DNA from: Anaerolineaceae bacterium oral taxon 439
GTDB lineage: Bacteria > Chloroflexota > Anaerolineae > Anaerolineales > Anaerolineaceae
Assembly: GCA_001717545.1 (NCBI GenBank)
Contig: CP017039.1
Span: 496,001-560,000 of the forward strand
Reading direction: 5' to 3'
DNA length: 64,000 nucleotides
Under the pieces are notes generated by a model. It was given only the letters and a program-made list of their open reading frames with translations, was not told the origin of the DNA and did not search any database. A program made the position numbers and the translations under genes. Positions 44,001 to 52,278 of the stretch are shown here, piece by piece (position 1 is the first letter of the stretch; each line of letters starts with the position of its first letter).

Positions 44001-44029
44001 GTGGAAGGGCTTCGGTCCGCTACTACCAC
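44001..44029 (+). promoter_or_regulatory. L1 translational operator in the rplK leader
   Basis: GTGGAAGGG, a TTCGG loop region and CCGCTACTACCAC form a stem (GTGG with CCAC; GG with CC) with an asymmetric internal loop. This copies the L1-binding form of 23S rRNA and matches the leader seen before rplK in many bacteria. The AGGAG ribosome site of rplK follows at 44031-44035, so L1 binding would stop rplK-rplA translation. Confidence 0.68.
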
Positions 44030-44041
44030 GAGGAGAAAAGA

Positions 44042-44467
44042 ATGGTAAAAAAGATTAAAGCAGTCGTCAAGTTGAATTTGAACGCCGGCAAGGCGAATCC
44101 GGCGCCGCCGGTCGGGCCGGCGCTGGCGGGCCATGGGATCAATATCATGGCTTTCTGTAAGGAATATAACGCCCGGACGCAGAATCGCGTCGGCGAAGTT
44201 ATCCCTGCGGAAATTACCGTTTTTTCGGACGGTTCGTTTACGTTCGTATTGAAAACGCCGCCGACAACATTCCTGATCAAGAAAGCCTCTGGCCTTGAAA
44301 AAGGGTCGGGTCTGGCGAGCAAGGGCAAGGAAGGCAAGATCACGCGCGCGCAGATCCGCGAAATCGCTGAAACGAAATTCAACGACACGAACGCCGTCGA
44401 TATCGAAGGGGCGATCCGCCAGATTGAAGGCAGCGTCCGCAACATGGGAATTCAGATCGTTGACTGA
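44042..44467 (+). CDS. rplK: Ribosomal protein uL11
   Basis: A 141-residue protein of standard length. [37 protein letters not shown] is the family N-terminus, with the PPVGPALG-type thiostrepton-site loop, and the C-terminal rRNA-binding domain has [18 protein letters not shown]. It forms the GTPase-associated centre with 23S rRNA. AGGAG lies 6 bases before the ATG. Confidence 0.97.
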   Translation: MVKKIKAVVKLNLNAGKANPAPPVGPALAGHGINIMAFCKEYNARTQNRVGEVIPAEITVFSDGSFTFVLKTPPTTFLIKKASGLEKGSGLASKGKEGKITRAQIREIAETKFNDTNAVDIEGAIRQIEGSVRNMGIQIVD

Positions 44468-44517
44468 TCAGGAACGGTGGGAGAGGCGCAGCCTCGACAG
44501 GACCACAAGGAGAAAAA

Positions 44518-45240
44518 ATGGCAAAACATGGTAAGAAATTTACAGACGCGGCGAAAAAAGTTGATCGCAGCGTTTATTACAGTCCGCGTGAAGCGGTCGC
44601 GTTAGCGAAGGATACGTCGACGACGAAGTTCGACTCCACGATCGAGATCCATATCAATACGTCGCTGGATCCGCGTCAGGCGGATCAGCTCGTCCGCGAC
44701 GTCGTCGTTCTCCCGAACGGCCTCGGCAAGTCGGTCCGCGTCCTCGTTTTCGCCCAGGGCGAAGGGGTCGCGTTAGCGAATGAAGCCGGCGCGGATTACG
44801 TCGCTGATTCTGAGGACTGGATCAAGAAGATCCAGGATGGCTTTACCGATTTCGACGTCGCGATCGCGACGCCGGACATGATGGCGAAGGCCGGGCGGTT
44901 GGGACGCGTTCTCGGTCCGCGCGGCCTGATGCCGAACCCGAAGGCCGGGACGGTCGTTCCCGCCGCCGAGCTCCCGCGCGTGATCAGGGAAGCGAAAGCC
45001 GGCCGCGTTGAGTTCCGTCTCGATAAATCCGCGAATCTCCATGCGCCGATCGGGAAATCTTCCTTCCCGGTCCAGGCGCTCTACGAGAACCTGCAGGCGT
45101 TCATGGAAGCCGTCCGCAAGGCGAAGCCCGCCGGCGCGAAGGGCGCGTACATCCGCCGGGTGACGCTGACCTCGACGATGGGCCCCGGCGTCCGCGTCGA
45201 CGCGTCGCAGGCGCAGTCGATGCAGAATTATTCGGAATAA
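44518..45240 (+). CDS. rplA: Ribosomal protein uL1
   Basis: A 240-residue protein of normal length. GKKFTDAAKKVDRSVYYSPREAVALAK opens it; LGRVLGPRGLMPNPKAGTVV is the diagnostic motif, and GAKGAYIRRVTLTSTMGPGVRVD closes it. It forms the L1 stalk and represses its own mRNA. A strong terminator follows directly, which separates it from rplJ. Confidence 0.97.
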   Translation: MAKHGKKFTDAAKKVDRSVYYSPREAVALAKDTSTTKFDSTIEIHINTSLDPRQADQLVRDVVVLPNGLGKSVRVLVFAQGEGVALANEAGADYVADSEDWIKKIQDGFTDFDVAIATPDMMAKAGRLGRVLGPRGLMPNPKAGTVVPAAELPRVIREAKAGRVEFRLDKSANLHAPIGKSSFPVQALYENLQAFMEAVRKAKPAGAKGAYIRRVTLTSTMGPGVRVDASQAQSMQNYSE

Positions 45241-45267
45241 AAAAGATCCGATTTTAGGAAATCATTG

Positions 45268-45317
45268 CCGTTGGCAGACCCCGGAACCGCAGGCGAGGGG
45301 GTCTGCCAACGGTTTTT
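45268..45317 (+). terminator. Very strong intrinsic terminator after rplA
   Basis: A 15-bp perfect stem, CCGTTGGCAGACCCC (45268-45282) with GGGGTCTGCCAACGG (45298-45312), followed by TTTTT. It ends the tuf-to-rplA transcript, so rplJL must have its own promoter. Confidence 0.95.
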
Positions 45318-45475
45318 CATTTTCAGAGTCCTGAAAGTCGGAAGTTTCGGGCGAATATGATTAAAGCTTTTTCCTGACTAAACAATATCCGATCCCTTGA
45401 GGATGGTACGAAAAATAGCGTCTGATGACGTGAAAGCCGGGGTTTTCCCCGGTTTCCACAAAAAAAAAACACCTG

Positions 45476-45518
45476 CGTAAAAAGTCAGCGTCTGAAGCGG
45501 ATCATTCCAGAAGACGCT
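45476..45518 (-). terminator. Probable minus-strand terminator after the surface-protein remnant
   Basis: Read on the minus strand, AGCGTCT (45518-45512) pairs with AGACGCT (45493-45487), and GACTTTTTAC follows. Further on (45434-45472) lie a CCGGGG-TTTT-CCCCGG hairpin and a run of ten A/T. Between 45318 and 45475 I see no gene. Confidence 0.55.
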
Positions 45519-45547
45519 TATTCGCACGGATGACGATATGACCCGTT

Positions 45548-46050
45548 TCACCGCCGAAGTACGTCGTCGCCGCTGATGGTGATGTCGCTGGCCGTGCCGC
45601 CGATGCCCGCGGCTGTCAGGCTGCCGTTATTGTTGGCATCGCTGGCGGTCAACTCGCCGTCATTGTTTGTCTCCAACCCGGCATGGCCGTCGCCGCCTTG
45701 CAGCGTGTTATCGCCGTTCAGCTCGATGTTCACGTTCCCCTCGCCGTTGGTGGAAACCGCTGCCTCGTCCCCGCCGCTGGCGTCGATGTTCAGGTTCTCG
45801 AACGCCACGTTTGCGGTCTGGCCGACTTCTGCGTTGATGGCGACGGTGTTGGTGTCAGACGATCCGGTGATCGCCGGGGCATCGTCTGGAACATCAACCT
45901 GCGTTCCCTGTGTAACGGTTTGCCCGCCGCCCTCGGCGTTGACCGCAATATCTCCGTTCGCGATGTTCCAGTCCCCGGCGAAGACCGGCGTAAGCTGACC
46001 TGCCGGCAACAAAAAAGCGCTGAGCGCTGAAAAACCCCTTCGCTTCTCAT
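45548..46050 (-). pseudogene. Decayed beta-helix surface protein gene (Cthe_2159-like)
   Basis: The long frame (from 46012) is Asn/Gly/Asp/Thr-rich with regular strand repeats such as TNTVAINAEVGQTANVAFENLNID and GNVNIELNGDNTLQGGDGHAGLETN, and ends in GIGGTASDITISGDDVLRR; this is the build of right-handed beta-helix carbohydrate-binding surface proteins. Its signal peptide is broken: ATG 46050 with a GAGAGG site reads MRSEGVF, then a run of G4T5 puts it out of frame with SALSAFLLPAGQLTPVFA. One added base would restore a good signal peptide. The 3' part of the family is missing too. It lies inside the ribosomal protein cluster on the opposite strand. Confidence 0.6.
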
Positions 46051-46287
46051 GTATAAAACCTCTCTTTCGTATTTCATCGGTCCGTCCTGGACGGCGTGAA
46101 TACAGGTGTACGGCGAAGGGTGCGCCGGCCTAATGATCCGCTGTTGATTTTATGACGCCGAATACATCTGATACCTGCTCTTTTTATCAGAGAACAGTCG
46201 ACTTTGGCAGGGAGATCCGGGGAAATCCTGCGCTCTCCGGCGCAAATCCGTTCGTCACGTCCCCTCGCGTTTTTGGGAAGTTTCGTG

Positions 46288-46293
46288 TATAAT
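46288..46293 (+). promoter_or_regulatory. -10 box for rplJ-rplL
   Basis: TATAAT at 46288-46293 lies just before the L10 leader. The -35 region is poor. Since a strong terminator closes the upstream transcript, a promoter is needed here. The stretch 46051-46287 holds no other gene I can see. Confidence 0.5.
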
Positions 46294-46304
46294 ATTTCCG
46301 TTCT

Positions 46305-46440
46305 CTGAAGACAGCCGGTGCCCGGGAAAGGGCTTAATATCCTGCCGAGGTGAATGACATAAGCGTTTACGCATCCCGCGTTGTCTGGAACTGCGCGGAG
46401 GTTGCGGCCACGACATGAACGTCTTTACCTTGCTGACCGG
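46305..46440 (+). ncRNA. Ribosomal protein L10 leader
   Basis: GAAGACAGCCGGTGCCCGGG followed by GGCTTAATATCCTGCCGAGGTGAATG is the conserved core of the L10 leader RNA, which binds the L10(L12)4 complex and controls its own operon. A hairpin with a T-run follows inside the leader (46418-46456), so control may act by transcription attenuation as well as translation. Confidence 0.85.
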
Positions 46441-46456
46441 TTGAGACGTTTTTTAT
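46418..46456 (+). terminator. Attenuator in the L10 leader
   Basis: AACGTCT (46418-46424) pairs with AGACGTT (46444-46450), followed by TTTATTG. It stands 31 bases before rplJ and would stop transcription when L10 is in excess. Confidence 0.7.
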
Positions 46457-46486
46457 TGAAATTTTACGGGAAGGAGGAATTGAACC

Positions 46487-47050
46487 TTGGCCTTTACTAA
46501 ATCTGAGAAAAGCGCGATGATGGACGGGTATCGGGAAATGCTCGATCGATGCCAGGCGATCTTCGTGCTCGAATACTCGAAGATGGACATGCCCGTGATC
46601 GACCGGATCCATAAGCAGGCCCGGGAAGCGGGCGGCGAACTGCATGTCGTCAAAAATACGCTTTTCACGAAAGTCGCGGAAGAAATTGGTTATACGATGA
46701 CCAGCGATATCAACGTCGGTACGTCGTTCGTCGGGTTCGCGTTCAGGGACGCGGCCTCGTTAGCGAAAGTGATCACCGATATCGCGAAGGACGAGGCGTT
46801 TAAGATCAAAGGCGGCTATCTCGATAAAGCGTTCCTGAACGTGAAAGAGATCAAAGCGTTGTCCGACCTGCCGCCGCTTCCGGTCATGCGTGCGAAGCTG
46901 CTCGGGACGATCCTGGCGCCTGCGTCGAAACTCGTTCGGACGATCAACGAGCCGGCGCGTTCGCTCGCCGCTGTCGTTCAGGCACATGTCCAGGCAGAGT
47001 CTCCCGCTAAGCCGCCGGACGTTGGGATAAATTGCCTCCCGGTCCTTTAA
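46487..47050 (+). CDS. rplJ: Ribosomal protein uL10
   Basis: A 187-residue protein. Family motifs: MLDRCQAIFVLEYSKMDMPVIDRIHKQAREAGGELHVVKNTLF and the C-terminal helix LLGTILAPASKLVRTINEPARSLAAVVQA, on which L7/L12 dimers sit. The start is TTG at 46487 (MAFTKSEK), with AAGGAGG 9 bases upstream. The last 15 residues (PPDVGINCLPVL) are unusual. rplL follows after 84 bp, which include a GGCGGACG/CGTCCGCC hairpin (47073-47091). Confidence 0.94.
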   Translation: MAFTKSEKSAMMDGYREMLDRCQAIFVLEYSKMDMPVIDRIHKQAREAGGELHVVKNTLFTKVAEEIGYTMTSDINVGTSFVGFAFRDAASLAKVITDIAKDEAFKIKGGYLDKAFLNVKEIKALSDLPPLPVMRAKLLGTILAPASKLVRTINEPARSLAAVVQAHVQAESPAKPPDVGINCLPVL

Positions 47051-47134
47051 AAAACGGCGAGGGAGAAGGATCGGCGGACGATCCGTCCGCCAACGATCGA
47101 ATAAAAAAATTGAAAAACGCAGGAGTTTTTTATC

Positions 47135-47521
47135 ATGGCTGATATCGCTAAATTAGTTGAAGACCTGAGCGCGCTGAGCGTTCTCGAAGCTGCCGATCTG
47201 GTTAAGGCGTTGGAAGAAAAATGGGGCGTTTCCGCCGCCGCGCCTGTCGCCGCCGTTGCCGTCGCCGGTCCGGCCGAAGCCGCTGCCCCGGTCGAAGAAG
47301 CGACCGAATTCGATGTTGTTATCAAGGACGCTGGCCCGAAGAAGATCGACACGATCAAAGTCGTCCGCGCGCTGACCAGCCTCGGCCTCGTTGAAGCCAA
47401 GCAGATGGCCGAAACCGCCGGATCGAAGGTCCTGACCGCCGTCAGCAAAGACGCGGCCGCCGACGCTAAGAAGAAGCTCGAAGACGCCGGCGCCTCTGTC
47501 GAGGTCGTCCCCGCCGCGTAA
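47135..47521 (+). CDS. rplL: Ribosomal protein bL7/L12
   Basis: A 128-residue protein of standard length. The N-terminal dimer domain ([26 protein letters not shown]) is followed by an Ala/Pro-rich hinge and the factor-binding domain ([35 protein letters not shown]). It recruits elongation factors to the ribosome stalk. AGGAG precedes the ATG. Confidence 0.97.
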   Translation: MADIAKLVEDLSALSVLEAADLVKALEEKWGVSAAAPVAAVAVAGPAEAAAPVEEATEFDVVIKDAGPKKIDTIKVVRALTSLGLVEAKQMAETAGSKVLTAVSKDAAADAKKKLEDAGASVEVVPAA

Positions 47522-47549
47522 GTTCCGCGTCAGGGTCCTGAAAAGAAGG

Positions 47550-47585
47550 CCGTTCGCCTGTTTCGCAGTGCGGGCGGTTTTTTTT
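47550..47585 (+). terminator. Intrinsic terminator of rplJ-rplL
   Basis: CCGTTCGC (47550-47557) pairs with GCGGGCGG (47570-47577), including two G-T pairs, followed by eight Ts. Confidence 0.9.
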
Positions 47586-47642
47586 ATGGGCGCGCCGGAC
47601 ATCGCGAAAACCGTTTACAATTGTCTCAGGAGCGATGAGAAG

Positions 47643-48110
47643 ATGAGACCGATGATGACAGTCCGGCGGAGTTCGGTCTTTCCGGCTTCCGCGGATGAAA
47701 TTTTCCGGCGGCTTCAGCGGCTTGATACGCTGCAATATATCGCGGCTCCACTGGCGACCTTCTCTCCGACCGGCGAGACGCCGCCGGACGGTGAGCTGCG
47801 CTGGGAGGCGGGAAAGACGTTCGCTTTCAGGCTGCGCCTTTTCGGGGTCATCCCGTTGGGGGACCATGTGATCCGCGTTCTTGAATTTGGCGATCGTCCT
47901 TACGCGATCTTCACGCGCGAATCGAACCCGTCCGTCCCCACCTGGAACCACAGGATCGAGCTTTCCGCGCTGGACGCGGATCGGACGCGGTATACGGACG
48001 ACGTCGAAATCGGCGCCGGCTGGAAAACGCCGTTGATCTGGCTCTGGGCCTGGTTCTTCTATGGCCACCGTCAGCGGAAATGGATCCGTATCCTGACACG
48101 GGAGCGTTAA
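47643..48110 (+). CDS. SRPBCC-like protein of unknown function
   Basis: A 155-residue soluble protein. RRSSVFPASADEIFRRLQRLDTLQYIAAPLATF is the typical start of START/SRPBCC ligand-binding folds, and RIELSALDADRTRYTDDVEI with a final long helix (TPLIWLWAWFFYGHRQRKWIRIL) completes it. Such proteins bind lipids or aromatic ligands; none can be named here. ATG 47643 is preferred, since the open frame further upstream runs through the rplL terminator. Confidence 0.75.
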   Translation: MRPMMTVRRSSVFPASADEIFRRLQRLDTLQYIAAPLATFSPTGETPPDGELRWEAGKTFAFRLRLFGVIPLGDHVIRVLEFGDRPYAIFTRESNPSVPTWNHRIELSALDADRTRYTDDVEIGAGWKTPLIWLWAWFFYGHRQRKWIRILTRER

Positions 48111-48217
48111 GCGGCGGGCTCCCGGAACGAACGCCTGCTTTTTTCTCTTTTCGCGCTGCGGGTCCCGGCTTTCGAATACCGGGCTGAATTTCATGAGGAT
48201 ATCGAGGTGAAAACGCT

Positions 48218-50065
48218 ATGCAGTATTTTCCGTTTGGCATGTGGAAAAGTCCGATCGACGACCAGCGCTATATCCGCGCGGGCGGCCGTCTTCAGCAGCT
48301 TCAATTCGGTCGGAACGGTTCGCTTCTGATTACGGAGGCGAAGGACGACCGAAGCTTATATCTGTATGACGGGGCCGAGGGAAAGCGCCGGTTGAACGGG
48401 GACGCCGCGGTCGGCGGAACGGTCGGATACGGCGGAGGCGATTTTGACGCGGACGGCGCCCGGATCGTATTCTGTTCCCCCGGGAAAGGGCTGTTTGTCC
48501 GCGGGTACGATAAAAACCCGCCGCGCCAGCTCGTCGAGACGGCGCGTTCGCTTTCGTCGCCGGCGATTTCCCCGGACGGGCGTTTCCTGATCTATATTGA
48601 AAGCGACGGCGTTCAGGACTGGCTTTCGCTGGCGTCGCTGGGCGACGGATTTCTTTCAAAAGTAGTTTCCGGCGCTGATTTTTACATGCAGCCGGTCTGG
48701 GCTCCGGACGGGACGCGCCTCGCCTGGGTCGAATGGGACCATCCATTCATGCCCTGGGCTGGTTCGCGCGTCATGACCGGTGCGTTTGACCGCGAAATGC
48801 TAAAAATCAGCGACGTTCGGACGGTCGCTGGCGGGACCGATTTCCCCGCGGATCAGCCGCGCTTCTCCCCCGACGGGCGTTACCTGAGCTATATCGTTTC
48901 GAATGGCGAATGGCAGGATATCGCGCTGTTTGAGCTGGAGACAGGCGAGCGCCATGTCCTCGTTCATGGCGCCGGCGCTGAATTTTCGCAGCCGGCTTTC
49001 GTCATGGGGATCCGGACGACCGCCTGGTTCGGCGACAGCCGGCGGCTCCTCTTCCGGCGTCAGCGCGGCGTCCGCTCGACCCTCGAAATCGTCAGCGTTC
49101 CGGACGGAGCGACGGCGCGCGCGCCGGTTCCCGAACGTTATACCGGCTTCGATCAGGTCGCCGTCGACGCGGAAAGCGGCGCGATCGCCGCGATCGCCGT
49201 TTCGCCGGTCGAAGGCCCGGTCGCGCTGCGCGTCGCGGACGGGAAAACGTCGATCGTTCATCGGCTCAGTCTCGACGAGCTTCCTGAGGACTGGATTTCC
49301 GATCCGCGCGAAATCTCCTGGGAAGCGAGCGACGGGAGCCCGGTTCATGCCGTTTTCTACGCGCCGAAGAATCCGGAGTTCAGCTGGACCGGGAAACCCC
49401 CGGCTTTCGTCATGATCCACGGTGGCCCGACTTCGATCCGTGACCTTCGTTTCAGCGCGGAGCGGAGCTACTTTACCTCGCGCGGTTACGGCTGGCTCGA
49501 CGTCAATTACCGCGGATCGACCGGCTACGGCCGGACGTACCTGAACGCGTTGAACGGGTTCTGGGGGATGAAGGACGTTGAGGACGCGATCGGCGGCGCG
49601 AACTGCGCCGGGAAGCTGGGGCTGGCGGATCGGAGCCGGATGCTGATTATCGGCGGGAGCGCGGGTGGCTATACGGTTTTGAACGCCCTTTCGCGGTACC
49701 CCGAGTCGTTTAAAGCGGGCGCGTCGTTATTCGGCGTTACGAACCTGTACGCGATTTCGCTGGACACGCACAAAGTTGAACTGCATTACAACGATTCGCT
49801 CGTTGGGACCCTTCCCAAAGACGATATCCGGTACCGCGATTGGTCCCCGGCTTTCCATGCCGGGCGGATCAAAGCGCCGCTGGCGGTTTTTCAGGGCGAA
49901 GACGATCCGGTCGTCCCGCCGGATCAGGCGCGGCGGCTCGTTCGCGCTCTGCGCTGCGCGAACGTCGTCCGCTTTTATCCGGGCGAGGGCCATGGCTTCC
50001 GCAAGCCGGAAACGAATCTGGATTATATCCGGACGCTGACCGCCTTTGTTCAGGATTACCTGTAG
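48218..50065 (+). CDS. S9 family (prolyl oligopeptidase/acylaminoacyl) peptidase
   Basis: A 615-residue enzyme without signal peptide. Residues 1-360 form a beta-propeller of WD40/TolB-like repeats (AISPDGRFLIYI, RFSPDGRYLSYIVS). The alpha/beta hydrolase domain has the oxyanion stretch FVMIHGGPTS, YRGSTGYGR, nucleophile Ser in IIGGSAGGYT (about residue 484), Asp in FQGEDDPVVPP and His in GEGHGFRKPE near the C-terminus. It cleaves short peptides in the cytoplasm. It starts 107 bp after the SRPBCC gene; no special partner is seen. Confidence 0.92.
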   Translation: MQYFPFGMWKSPIDDQRYIRAGGRLQQLQFGRNGSLLITEAKDDRSLYLYDGAEGKRRLNGDAAVGGTVGYGGGDFDADGARIVFCSPGKGLFVRGYDKNPPRQLVETARSLSSPAISPDGRFLIYIESDGVQDWLSLASLGDGFLSKVVSGADFYMQPVWAPDGTRLAWVEWDHPFMPWAGSRVMTGAFDREMLKISDVRTVAGGTDFPADQPRFSPDGRYLSYIVSNGEWQDIALFELETGERHVLVHGAGAEFSQPAFVMGIRTTAWFGDSRRLLFRRQRGVRSTLEIVSVPDGATARAPVPERYTGFDQVAVDAESGAIAAIAVSPVEGPVALRVADGKTSIVHRLSLDELPEDWISDPREISWEASDGSPVHAVFYAPKNPEFSWTGKPPAFVMIHGGPTSIRDLRFSAERSYFTSRGYGWLDVNYRGSTGYGRTYLNALNGFWGMKDVEDAIGGANCAGKLGLADRSRMLIIGGSAGGYTVLNALSRYPESFKAGASLFGVTNLYAISLDTHKVELHYNDSLVGTLPKDDIRYRDWSPAFHAGRIKAPLAVFQGEDDPVVPPDQARRLVRALRCANVVRFYPGEGHGFRKPETNLDYIRTLTAFVQDYL

Positions 50066-50177
50066 CCGGCGTCGGGCGTTTCGCGGATTGCCGGCCCCGT
50101 TCCGGCGAAGGCCGTATGTCTGGAACAAGTTAAAAGATGAAGTAGCTGCAAAGTGTAAAAATATAAAGGAGAAAAAA

Positions 50178-50669
50178 ATGTTATCGGAAAAAGTTGCCGC
50201 GGCTCTGAATAGCCAGGTGAATAAAGAATTATTCTCGGCGTACATGTACCTGGGGATGGCCAATTATCTGAACGGGCAGGATTTTAAGGGAATGGCGGCC
50301 TGGATGAAGAAGCAGTCGGCTGAAGAAGTCGGGCACGCGGAAAAGATTATCGAATATCTTCAGGACTGCGGCGCGGCTGTCGAACTGGAAGCGATCGATA
50401 AGCCGAAGAACGAATACGAATCGGTTCCGGGCGTTTTTGGCGCCGCGCTGGAACATGAAAAGTTCGTCAGCGCGTCGATCCATGACCTCGTCTATCTGGT
50501 CCGGGAAGAAAAGGATTTGCCGACCGAGAATTTCCTCGGCTGGTTCGTCAGCGAACAGGTTGAAGAAGAAGCCACGTTCAGCCATGTCGTCGAGCTGCTG
50601 AAAAAAATCAATAACGCCCCCGCCGGACTGATCATCCTCGATGGGCAGCTGGGCGGTCGGGAAGACTGA
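50178..50669 (+). CDS. Ferritin (non-haem, bacterial FtnA type)
   Basis: A 163-residue four-helix protein. The di-iron residues are in NKELFSAYMYLGMANYL (Glu17 region), KQSAEEVGHAEKIIEYL (Glu/His) and FVSEQVEEEATFSHVVELL. The length and motifs match bacterial ferritin, which stores iron in a 24-subunit shell. ATG 50178 has AAAGGAGA upstream. A terminator follows at 50701. With the Dps-like gene at 37 kb it is the second iron-storage protein in the window. Confidence 0.93.
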   Translation: MLSEKVAAALNSQVNKELFSAYMYLGMANYLNGQDFKGMAAWMKKQSAEEVGHAEKIIEYLQDCGAAVELEAIDKPKNEYESVPGVFGAALEHEKFVSASIHDLVYLVREEKDLPTENFLGWFVSEQVEEEATFSHVVELLKKINNAPAGLIILDGQLGGRED

Positions 50670-50700
50670 TTGCAGCGTTGATGATTTGCAAATAAGAAGG

Positions 50701-50737
50701 ACGGGCTTTCCTCCTGCGCCGGGAGAGCCCGTTTTTT
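50701..50737 (+). terminator. Intrinsic terminator of the ferritin gene
   Basis: ACGGGCT (50701-50707) pairs with AGCCCGT (50726-50732), extended by CTCC/GGGAG inside, followed by TTTTTT. Confidence 0.88.
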
Positions 50738-50774
50738 GATGGAAGCGGATCGCGGGGCCAAGCGCAGCTGGCGT

Positions 50775-50795
50775 CTGCGAACTAAAAGTGCTCCA
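50775..50795 (+). repeat. Left inverted repeat flanking the ATPase gene
   Basis: CTGCGAACTAAAAGTGCTCCA here matches the minus strand of 52258-52278 at 19 of 21 positions. It also forms the left arm of a local hairpin with 50802-50811. The two copies bracket the DUF4143-type ATPase gene in opposite orientation. Confidence 0.7.
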
Positions 50796-50811
50796 AGGGC
50801 CCTTTTTAGTT
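50780..50811. terminator. Bidirectional hairpin between ferritin and ATPase genes
   Basis: AACTAAAAG (50780-50788) pairs with CTTTTTAGTT (50802-50811). Read on the minus strand it follows the ATPase gene stop (50858) and ends in T-rich sequence, so it could stop that transcript. Confidence 0.5.
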
Positions 50812-50857
50812 CTTAGCCCGCGGACGCGGGATATTTGCGCGCGGGGGAGCTTCCCCG

Positions 50858-52216
50858 TTAAAATCCGATCATCCGTTCGTCCAGTAAAAAATCCTGAATC
50901 CCGATGTAGAAAATTCCTTTTTCGTCCTGCCAGGGATGGATCCGGTCCTGGACGACGACGATTTTCCTGAATGAATCGTCGATCCGGAGGAGGGAGTTGG
51001 TCTCCTGCTCCCGTTTTTCAGCTTCGTCGATCCGCAGCGCGGATTGGATATAGGTTCGCTGGCTCCCATGGTTGACGACGAAATCGACTTCAAGCTGGCC
51101 GCGGGTTTTCCGTTCCCCGCCCGGATCGCCTGCCGCCCGGGTGCTGTATGGAACGACGCCGACGTCGACGTTATATCCGCGTCGGATCAGGTCGTTATAC
51201 AGGATATTTTCCATGAGATGCGTTTCTTCCGTTTGCCGGAAGTTGAGACGCGCGTTCCGAAGCCCGATATCGGTAAAATAATATTTCAGCGGCGTGTCAA
51301 AATATTTCGCCCCTTTGATATCGTACCGTTTCGCGGCGCTGAGAAGATACGCTTCGACGAAATAGTCGAGATATCTGGCGATGGTACTGTGAGAAATGCG
51401 CAGCTTCCTTTCTGAGAGGAAGCGGTTCTCCAGCTTCGTCGGGTTCGTCAGTGAGCCGATCGCCGAGGAGACGAAATCCAGCAGGATTTCGAGCGTTTCT
51501 TTTTCGTTTCGGATATCGTTCCGTTCGATAATGTCCCTGACGTACGTTTCGTCCATCAGGTCTTTCAGATAGCGGCTTTTTTCCTCTGCGCTTTCGAGCG
51601 ATAAAAGATAAGGCATCCCTCCGTACGTACAGTATTCTATCCAGGCGTCGCCGCCCGGACTTAACGCTGATAACGGGTCTGCGCGGTAAGATGCGGAATG
51701 CGTTTCGTAGTAAGCTGGATAAAATTCACCGAACGATAGCGGAAAGACGCGGATTTCATCGCCCCGGTCCCGGAACTGGGTCAGGACTTCCCGGGAGAGC
51801 ATTTTCGAATTGCTCCCGGATACGTAGAGGTCGAGATTCCTGATTTTCATCAAGCCGAGAACCGTGTCGATAAAAGTAACTTTTTCGTTCGGGTCGTCGA
51901 GGTATGGATTCGAAACGCTCGCGCAAAGCTGGATTTCGTCGATAAAAACGTACGCCCGGTCGGTCTTTCCCGCGATTTTCTCTTTGACGAACTCGTTCAG
52001 CGCGAATGGGTTGCGATAGCGAACGCTGTCGATTTCGTCGAGCGCGATTTCGACGATCTGGTCCTCCCGTACCCCGTTTCGCAGCAGGTAATTTTTATAT
52101 AAATTGAAGAGCAGGTAAGATTTTCCGCAGCGCCGGATCCCGGTGATAATCTTGACGCGGCCATTGTCCTTTTTCCGGATCAGTGCGTTCAGGTATGCGT
52201 CTCTTTTGATTTCCAT
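50858..52216 (-). CDS. AAA ATPase with DUF4143 domain
   Basis: A 452-residue protein. The P-loop is TGIRRCGKS (residues 25-33), Walker B is AYVFIDEIQL (about 85-95), sensor-type LYVSGSNSKMLSREVLTQFRDRG follows, and the C-terminal half holds the DUF4143 nuclease-like domain (KYYFTDIGLRNARLN, NILYNDLIRRGYNVDVG, LEVDFVVNHG). The family is widespread and patchy in anaerobes, and its function is unknown; links to toxin-antitoxin or mobile DNA have been suggested. ATG 52216 has AAGGAG upstream on the minus strand. Inverted repeats at 50775 and 52258 bracket the gene, which suggests it arrived as a unit. Confidence 0.9.
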   Translation of the reverse strand: MEIKRDAYLNALIRKKDNGRVKIITGIRRCGKSYLLFNLYKNYLLRNGVREDQIVEIALDEIDSVRYRNPFALNEFVKEKIAGKTDRAYVFIDEIQLCASVSNPYLDDPNEKVTFIDTVLGLMKIRNLDLYVSGSNSKMLSREVLTQFRDRGDEIRVFPLSFGEFYPAYYETHSASYRADPLSALSPGGDAWIEYCTYGGMPYLLSLESAEEKSRYLKDLMDETYVRDIIERNDIRNEKETLEILLDFVSSAIGSLTNPTKLENRFLSERKLRISHSTIARYLDYFVEAYLLSAAKRYDIKGAKYFDTPLKYYFTDIGLRNARLNFRQTEETHLMENILYNDLIRRGYNVDVGVVPYSTRAAGDPGGERKTRGQLEVDFVVNHGSQRTYIQSALRIDEAEKREQETNSLLRIDDSFRKIVVVQDRIHPWQDEKGIFYIGIQDFLLDERMIGF

Positions 52217-52257
52217 GCGATCGACTCCTTTTCTCAGTTCGTGCAATTTACGTTCCA

Positions 52258-52278
52258 TGGCGCACTTTCAGTTCGCAG
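52258..52278 (-). repeat. Right inverted repeat flanking the ATPase gene
   Basis: On the minus strand this reads CTGCGAACTGAAAGTGCGCCA, differing from the left copy (50775-50795) at two positions. It lies 42 bp upstream of the ATPase start, and may be part of its promoter region or an element end. The rest of the gap 52279-52533 holds only the promoter noted next. Confidence 0.7.
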
